The position numbers and the translations under genes were made by a program. From contig OX388349.1 of the NCBI GenBank assembly GCA_947579665.1, positions 41,301,854 through 41,365,853 on the forward strand: a stretch of 64,000 bases of DNA. Direction: 5' to 3'. The number at the start of each line of letters is the position of its first letter. Within the stretch, counting starts at the first letter, position 1. The notes below the pieces were generated by a model that saw only the letters and a list, made by a program, of their open reading frames with translations, made no database searches and was not told the DNA's origin. This document shows positions 57,915 to 64,000 of the stretch, piece by piece. The stretch comes from Sympetrum striolatum. Its lineage: Eukaryota; Arthropoda; Insecta; Odonata; Libellulidae.

Positions 57915-59353
57915 ATGAAAGACGTCTTTAGCGTCGCCCCTTATCTCAAAATTATATTTTGTAAATCGATAAATGAAGGTAGGGTCCCATCCGATTGGAA
58001 ATTAGCTAATATTACTCCTGTTTACAAAAGCGGATTAAAGGAGGACCCAGGAAATTATAGACCTATATCATTAACTTCGCTGTCCGGAAAGGTAATGGAA
58101 CATATCGTCGTAAGCTCACTCATGGGATTTTTAGATAGAAATGAATTCCTCGACGCAAACCAGCATGGTTTTCGTAAGTCCCGATCATGTGAAACCCAAC
58201 TTGCTCTATTTGTACACGATATCTTAAAGTCCGCCGAAAGTAAAAAGCAAGTGGAAGCTATTTTCCTAGATTTCAAAAAAGCATTCGATAGAGTCCCCCA
58301 CTACAAACTAATTTACAAACTAAAACTAGCGGGCATTAACAAGGAAGTAGTCGACTGGGTTGAGGATTTTCTCTACGAGAGGGAACAACAAGTTGTACTG
58401 GATGGCGTTAGCTCAAATAGAGTCAAAGTTACCTCTGGCGTACCTCAAGGCAGTGTAATTGGACCTCTTCTTTTCCTTATTTATATCAATGACTTGAGTG
58501 ACGAGATAGTTAGTAATGTGAGGATATTTGCGGATGACTCGGTTATATATAGGGAAATAACAAACGAGGAAGACCGGACATCTCTCTCAAACGATTTAGT
58601 CCTCATCCAAAGGTGGTGCGAAAAATGGGAATTAGATATTAACGTAAGTAAATGCTCCGTAGTTAATTTCTTCGAAAAGAAAAAAATGCGTCCAAATCAC
58701 CCATACAAAATTAATGGAATTAGTATCAAAGTAGTAGATTCAGTTAAATATCTCGGGATCAACATTACTAATAACTTAAATTGGAGCACGCATATTCGAA
58801 AAATCTGCGGCAAAGCAAGTAAAAGGCTTGGCTTCGTAAAGCGTATTGTCGGTAAATGCGACGAAAAGGTGAGAGAGCGATGTTATTTTACCTTGGTCAG
58901 ACCCCTTCTGGAATATGCGGCAAGTATATGGGATCCGGCGGATGAAACGTGTACTCGCGAACTCGAGAAAGTGCAGCGTAAAGCGGTTCGTTTTGTTAAG
59001 AAATGCTACGATAAAAAAGCAAGCGTTACAAAAATGCTCTCAGACGTAGGTTGGGAATCCTTGAAAGAAAGGAGATTGGAAGCTAGGCTGCGATTGCTTA
59101 ATAAATTCAGGGAAACTACATTTTCCAAAGATACAATCGGTATCATGCAACCCCCCTGCTACGTCGGTCGATCCGATAATGACCGTAAGTTAAGAGAAAT
59201 AGATGCTAGGACGAATCGTTTCAGAGATTCATTCTTTCCGCGAACAATACGTGACAATAATCGAATAAGGAAGTAATTTAGATTCAACTGGTGTTTACAC
59301 CCCCTGCCACACGCCGAAAGGCGGCTTGTAGGGTATTAATGTAGATGTAGATG
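57915..59353 (+). mobile_element. 5'-truncated CR1/Jockey-like LINE with short 3' microsatellite
   Basis: LINE-type coding similarity begins near 57915-57936 and runs through an uninterrupted reverse-transcriptase frame to a TAA at 59274-59276. A roughly 75-base 3' UTR follows, with CACCCCCTGCCACACGCCG and AAGGCGGCTTGTAGGG, ending in a TGTAGA-type repeat (ATGTAGATGTAGATG) without poly(A). This kind of end fits the CR1/L2/Jockey side of non-LTR elements. The endonuclease half is missing, as in normal truncated insertions. The intact frame suggests a recent insertion. A shorter 3' copy is at 41386-41466. Confidence 0.8.
57936..59276 (+). CDS. LINE reverse transcriptase (partial, 5' truncated, open frame)
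   Basis: The open frame starts formally at an ATG at 57780, but its first about 50 codons are flanking sequence. Recognisable protein begins near APYLKIIF (residue 53). It contains the usual blocks in order: WKLANITPVYKSG and NYRPISLTS; HGFRKSRSCETQL; motif A FLDFKKAFDRVPH with catalytic Asp at residue 164; SGVPQGSVIGPLLFLIYIND; motif C FADDS with Asp at residues 252-253; SVKYLGINI; then the thumb and C-terminal region (RPLLEYAASIWDP, LEKVQRKAVRF, WESLKERR) to the natural end. The enzyme would copy LINE RNA into DNA at a nicked target. All visible catalytic residues are intact. The N-terminal endonuclease and ORF1 are absent, so this copy should not be autonomous. CR1/Jockey-like assignment is by motif; the exact clade needs a tree. 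Confidence 0.85.
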   Translation, partial: APYLKIIFCKSINEGRVPSDWKLANITPVYKSGLKEDPGNYRPISLTSLSGKVMEHIVVSSLMGFLDRNEFLDANQHGFRKSRSCETQLALFVHDILKSAESKKQVEAIFLDFKKAFDRVPHYKLIYKLKLAGINKEVVDWVEDFLYEREQQVVLDGVSSNRVKVTSGVPQGSVIGPLLFLIYINDLSDEIVSNVRIFADDSVIYREITNEEDRTSLSNDLVLIQRWCEKWELDINVSKCSVVNFFEKKKMRPNHPYKINGISIKVVDSVKYLGINITNNLNWSTHIRKICGKASKRLGFVKRIVGKCDEKVRERCYFTLVRPLLEYAASIWDPADETCTRELEKVQRKAVRFVKKCYDKKASVTKMLSDVGWESLKERRLEARLRLLNKFRETTFSKDTIGIMQPPCYVGRSDNDRKLREIDARTNRFRDSFFPRTIRDNNRIRK

Positions 59354-62300
59354 AAAAACAATACTCGAAACCAGAGGTGAAACAAAGGAATCGCGGTGGT
59401 TTTGTCACGAAGGAATCGCTGATTTTTTTTACCAATATAGCATGAATTTGACCAACTACCTTACAACTTCTAACTACCAATAAAAAAACATTCTTTGAGC
59501 AGCTCAAATATTAAATTTTTCTTTTACTGGCCAAAAAGTATTAATTTTGTTTTCATCAACTCTGGAATAAAATTAACCTAAATTAGAAAAGTCCTTGTGA
59601 GACCTACTTCAACAATAAATCAAAAGCTACTACCAATTTTTGGCGTGAGATTTTCTTCTGAAAGTTTCTCTCCTTTACAAAGTTTGAAGATAAAGAAAAC
59701 TACCACCTAGTACATTACATAACTTTGTGAGAACGATCGTTCCATTCTAGTCTGTAATTGTATCCATCTACTTTATTCATCTATAAAATCATTTCTCTTC
59801 AGTTCTCGACAGATTTTAGTTATTTCTTTTTATTACATATTGGCTTTAATTTAACATATTTATTATTTGTTGCAATACTACTCTCCTTTTATAACTCTGT
59901 TATAGAAATCCTGCCTTTTATATTCACGTACTTGCTAATATGCAGTAGAAAGTGCTATTCTCTTGTGATTGTATACATTTATGTAGAATAGTATACATAT
60001 TGATCCTCGGGATTATAACTTTCCAAATATCTTACGTAAATCTATATGCTGACCAGTAAGTATACATTTGTGGACACTTTGCACACATATGTGGAAGTAA
60101 CAAAGTGACCTTTATTCTCTGATCATGGAGAACTTCCGCAAGATAACGCCAGAAACTATTAATTTTTCAGCAAGTGTATAGGTATATTACGTATGTAATA
60201 AACTATGATGTATTACATGCTTTTACTGCATGATGTACATACATATGAATGACTCCAGGATACTAATATGGGAACAACAAATCCATGATTTCCATTTGGA
60301 GGGCTGTGGTTTTCGCCGATCAAAAGCATAATGTCCCTTGTGTTTCAGTCCGAATTGTAAACGCACAGTTAAGATTTCTCGCAAGTTTATCTTTCTCTTT
60401 AGTTGGAGGTGTCCAAGGGATACGAAGGGATTTATTGGGATTTTCCCTTCAACGCCTCTGCCAAAATAGATTTGCGGGTAACCTCCTATCTAGAGTTGGG
60501 TATTTCCGTCTGGTTTTCGCCAAAATTCCCACTCGGACCGAGATTTTGGATTATATGAGACAATTGAAGGAGCGCAACGAAGCGTTAAATCGATAAATTT
60601 CTTTCTTCCAAGAGAAGACGTCGGAAGATTTGCAGCTTAAAGCTGTGCAAAAACACAACGCGAAAGGAAGTAGTGAAAATACAACTATACAAACTTTGCA
60701 GATATGAAACTAATATAAATGTTTTTCATTTATGATTGTCATGTTTTTTATTGACCACAGTCATTATTAACTTGATATTATTTGGTCTCTAATATAATTA
60801 TGGAGGCTTTCAAGAGTGGTTATAAGTTATTAAAATATAATATGGATTTACCTCAATCCCTTAGCATTTTAATGGCGCAGATTACTTTGCAAGAAACTAA
60901 ATTTTGGGCATTATGAATCTACTATAAAGGATAAAAATTGTCCTTATTTTAATCAACAGTAGCATTTATATAGGTACATATTTTGTTTTTCCCTCGTAAA
61001 TTTGAATTATAGAAAAATTGGAAAAACAAGATTAAAAAATAAAATTGGAGATAATGAAATAAAACTACTATAAATAATAAATATTAAGAAAGAGTCGAAC
61101 GTTATATTTGAGTTAAGACAGAAAAGGCTGTTGGAGGAAGCTGACAGGCATCTGGTTGGATGAATTCGTAGATTTTAAGTGAATTGCCAGGAATATGAAC
61201 AATAGATCGAATGTGTTCTCCTTGAATGAGATTCAAATGTATATATTCAGGAGGCACATGATGTCTCAATATTACTTACTAACAATTTGTGAAAAGTCTA
61301 TTCTTTCATAGGTTGTTTATAGAAAATTACTTGGTAAATACTGCTAGCAATTGCTGACGTGCAATCAAACAGCAAGTAAAATAAACTGATTCATTCATGC
61401 TAAATCTCAAAAAAGCAAACAGTATTACCTAGGTTCCAATTCATGTTGAAATTCCCTGATGATGATGTTAATATTTGAATATAAATCTGATTAGTCAACT
61501 CGGTATTGGTAGTCATTGAATACCACCAGATGTGGTGAATTTATGGCTGAATTTAACAGTTCCGCCAATAACCTCGATCGATGCCCACATTCATTGCAAT
61601 GTCTGTTTGACAACGATAAATGAGACCGCAAACAATCCAATGATGCACCACTTTCATCGAAGGCGAGCAAGGTACCCTCTTGGTTACATGGGAACCATCT
61701 GTGGATAGAAATGAATGATTTTAATTTTTTGTGAAAAATGCCCATATTGATTGAATCGTAACCGATTCAAAGAGACACCAACCGAAAGATCATCTAAAGA
61801 ATATTGATCGTTACATGTTCAAAAATGTATCCCAGCACTCATATTTGATTGCTAACCGATATTGCTTTTTTCTTTATTTCGAGTATCTGGGATCGCCCCT
61901 GAGCATACAAAATGAATAAAACTTTTTATTTCATATCTTTCAACTCATGAAAGACCACAACGTTTTTTTGAGCTTGTTTATACATATGCATCAAAAAAAA
62001 TGGAAAAATGTTGTTATACCCATAACTACAGTATGGAAAGCTGTCCAAATCACTTGAATTACTAAAGAAGCGATTGGAAAATCTTTTGCATTTTTAGTGT
62101 TGAATATGTCCCTGAAAATTCCGTTGTTGATTTCATTTCCTTATTTATTTAGCATCATTGTTTGCGTACCTCCAGGATATTTTTTTGCAAAATTTTAAAT
62201 TTTCTCTCCGTTCACTTTCCATGAAGTTCTAAAGAGAAATAGCAAAGTTTTTGACTGTCATGCCAATATTAAAGCGTTTGAGTATTTCATTTCACTAACT

Positions 62301-64000
62301 TTCCTTATTATTCGAAATTTCTTTTCTGTCTTTCTTTCTACCACTGTATATTTCTAATTAAATTTGAAATTATATAAATTATATTGAGAGTAATAATACT
62401 AAAAATAATTTAAAAGTAATTATAAGATTAGTTTTAATTATGAATTGTAATAATTTTCATCTATTTAGATTATACAATTTGGGAACTTACGTTGGGAACA
62501 TTAAAAAATGCGTACAGATACGTGCGTACAAATTCTTAACTTTGTCTCTTCAGTCGCATCAGATATCAAAGATGAATGAATATATACACATAAACTATCC
62601 TTTGATGAACCGTTCCAAGTTAAATTAGTGTCAAGAATTACAATGATTGAACTAAATAAGCGTGTCGATTCGTTTCCATTTGTTTTAAGAAATCCACATA
62701 CATATATTTAAATTATCTTAAATTATTTTACGCTAAGAAAAATTTTTCAGACTTAAAATCTTTTAGTACAAAATCTATGGAGTTGGTCTTGGTGTTTTTG
62801 GAAATAAATAATATGAAGAGGATGTAAACCTTATATCTTTTCAGCAAATGTTTGTATGAGAATGTTAGTATTTAATCTAATCACCCATTTTATGATATAA
62901 ATGCGAATAGTGGGAATGAATTCTTCTTCTGTATTCTGCATATTTAGAGGCACCTTAGGGGGTCATTCTTTCTGCTTACGTTTTTACGTTTTGGATATCG
63001 CCAACGGGGCAGTTCGAGAATACTCCTATTTCAGGAATGTTCTTGCATGTGAGCGAGGTAATCATTTTTCACTTGTAGGCAAATCGGTTATTTTTATACA
63101 TTCCAATTTTGTCACTAGAGGTCAATTGCGATAATAATCTGTGAAACATTCTGTGGAAACTTAGACCTTATCAGGTATTAATTTCAGTATTTAGAATTTT
63201 TATGAAGGAAACATATGAAATAATATATAACATATGAATAATATAAGAATAATAACCCGAACAAGGATTAGTATTTAAAAACAAATTGCCCCGTGCCAAA
63301 AATTTGCATAAATAGTTACTCGGGTGAATGCAGCGAAGGTGTGTTTAGATATGTTTCAGTGTTCGTTTGTGTATTTGTTTGAATTGATTGGAGTGTTTGT
63401 TGAAATGCACTTGGGTGAGGAAATAGTTAACAGTGTCAGTTTCGATATACTACGTTTTTATCGAAAGATATTGACAACTAACACTCAATTATGAAACTAT
63501 ATGGGAAAATTCCAATTTTAACACATTTTTCACCAGATAGTGCACTTTTATTTCTTGGTGTGATGAGCAGAGACCGGGGAACCTTTCCATTTAAATACTG
63601 TGTATTTTATATGTTTTTACATATTTTCATATAATTATTTTTAATGAATGAATAAAATATAACAAAGAGATGGAATTTTAAAACTGGGGGAAAATCAACT
63701 CAGGATGAAATTTACTGTTTCCAAAGGTTATACTTTCCAATGTGCGTGGGAACAGGAATATGAAACATTTCGCAACTGAGCCACAACGAATTAACAGGAT
63801 CAAAAATTTATATTCCTCTGCTACCAAGAGAGAAAAAACTCAGCAAAAGGATAATGTATTCTTTTCGATTGAAAAATACAGATTTGATTGGACAAGTACT
63901 TTAAGACCAATTCACATCCATAGATATCCTGACAACTATTTACCCCATAGCTTTTTGATGACATTTTACAATAACAAGGAAAAAATTGATGTGTATGTGT
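59354..64000. other. Intervening AT-rich DNA, nothing recognised
   Basis: About 4.6 kb with no supported gene. A GC-richer patch at 60270-60660 carries a 103-codon open frame (60285-60596) with no recognisable domain. Smaller frames at 61491-61745 (minus) and 62901-63134 are likewise featureless. Confidence 0.4.

Noticed and set aside
60285..60596. 103-codon open frame in a GC-richer patch
   Set aside because: It looked exon-like by composition, but no family motif is recognisable and no flanking splice structure could be supported.
1..64000. Bacterial or viral origin of the window
   Set aside because: Coding density is negligible, with spliceosomal-type introns, tRNA-derived SINEs and eukaryotic transposon families throughout.

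Overview
The window reads as gene-poor, AT-rich (roughly two-thirds A+T by eye) nuclear DNA from an animal, most likely an arthropod and plausibly an insect. The evidence is the absence of bacterial gene density, the short GT..AG introns in the one multi-exon remnant, and the repertoire of repeats: CR1/Jockey-like LINEs, a Tigger/pogo element, Tc1-type and hAT-type MITEs, tRNA-derived SINEs and fold-back elements. I cannot name the species. I found no convincing intact host gene. The window is best read as intergenic or large-intron sequence in which almost everything recognisable is mobile DNA at different stages of decay.

Layout. 0-9 kb: mostly unrecognised AT-rich DNA with a solitary fold-back arm (about 440-600), a palindromic fold-back element (2.7-2.9 kb) and a tRNA-derived SINE (5.4-5.55 kb). 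9-23 kb: a LINE 3' tail (10.07 kb), a terminal-hairpin element with 177-bp internal tandem units (10.3-11.2 kb), a direct duplication split by a near-perfect palindrome (15.9-16.6 kb), a minus-strand LINE 3' end (17.2-17.7 kb), a minus-strand LINE tail (20.7 kb) and a 277-bp hAT-type MITE (21.2 kb). 23-36 kb: a diverged tandem repeat carrying a 77-bp Tc1-type MITE (25.1 kb), a nearly identical tandem duplication (27.7-28.3 kb) and an inverted copy of the 10-kb hairpin element (34.6-35.2 kb). 36-39.2 kb: a dead Tigger-type transposon with both TIRs. 41-47 kb: two LINE 3' ends, a third hairpin-element copy with an exact 318-bp tandem period, a hairpin element and two more 77-bp MITEs. 49-53.2 kb: a SINE, a fold-back element interrupted by a LINE fragment, and a 1.9-kb element with about 350-bp inverted arms. 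53.6-55.3 kb: a broken, intron-bearing gene that I read as a RAG1/Transib-like transposase. 57.9-59.35 kb: a 5'-truncated LINE with an open reverse-transcriptase frame. 59.4-64 kb: nothing recognised.

The genes do not form a pathway. Only the LINE at 58 kb keeps a long open frame with its catalytic aspartates, and it lacks its 5' half. The Tigger transposase is frameshifted and has Asn in place of the first catalytic Asp. The most notable item is the RAG1/Transib-like remnant: three introns and several short motifs survive although three stops and at least two frameshifts have destroyed the frame. Family assignments rest on motifs recognised by eye; no database search was possible.
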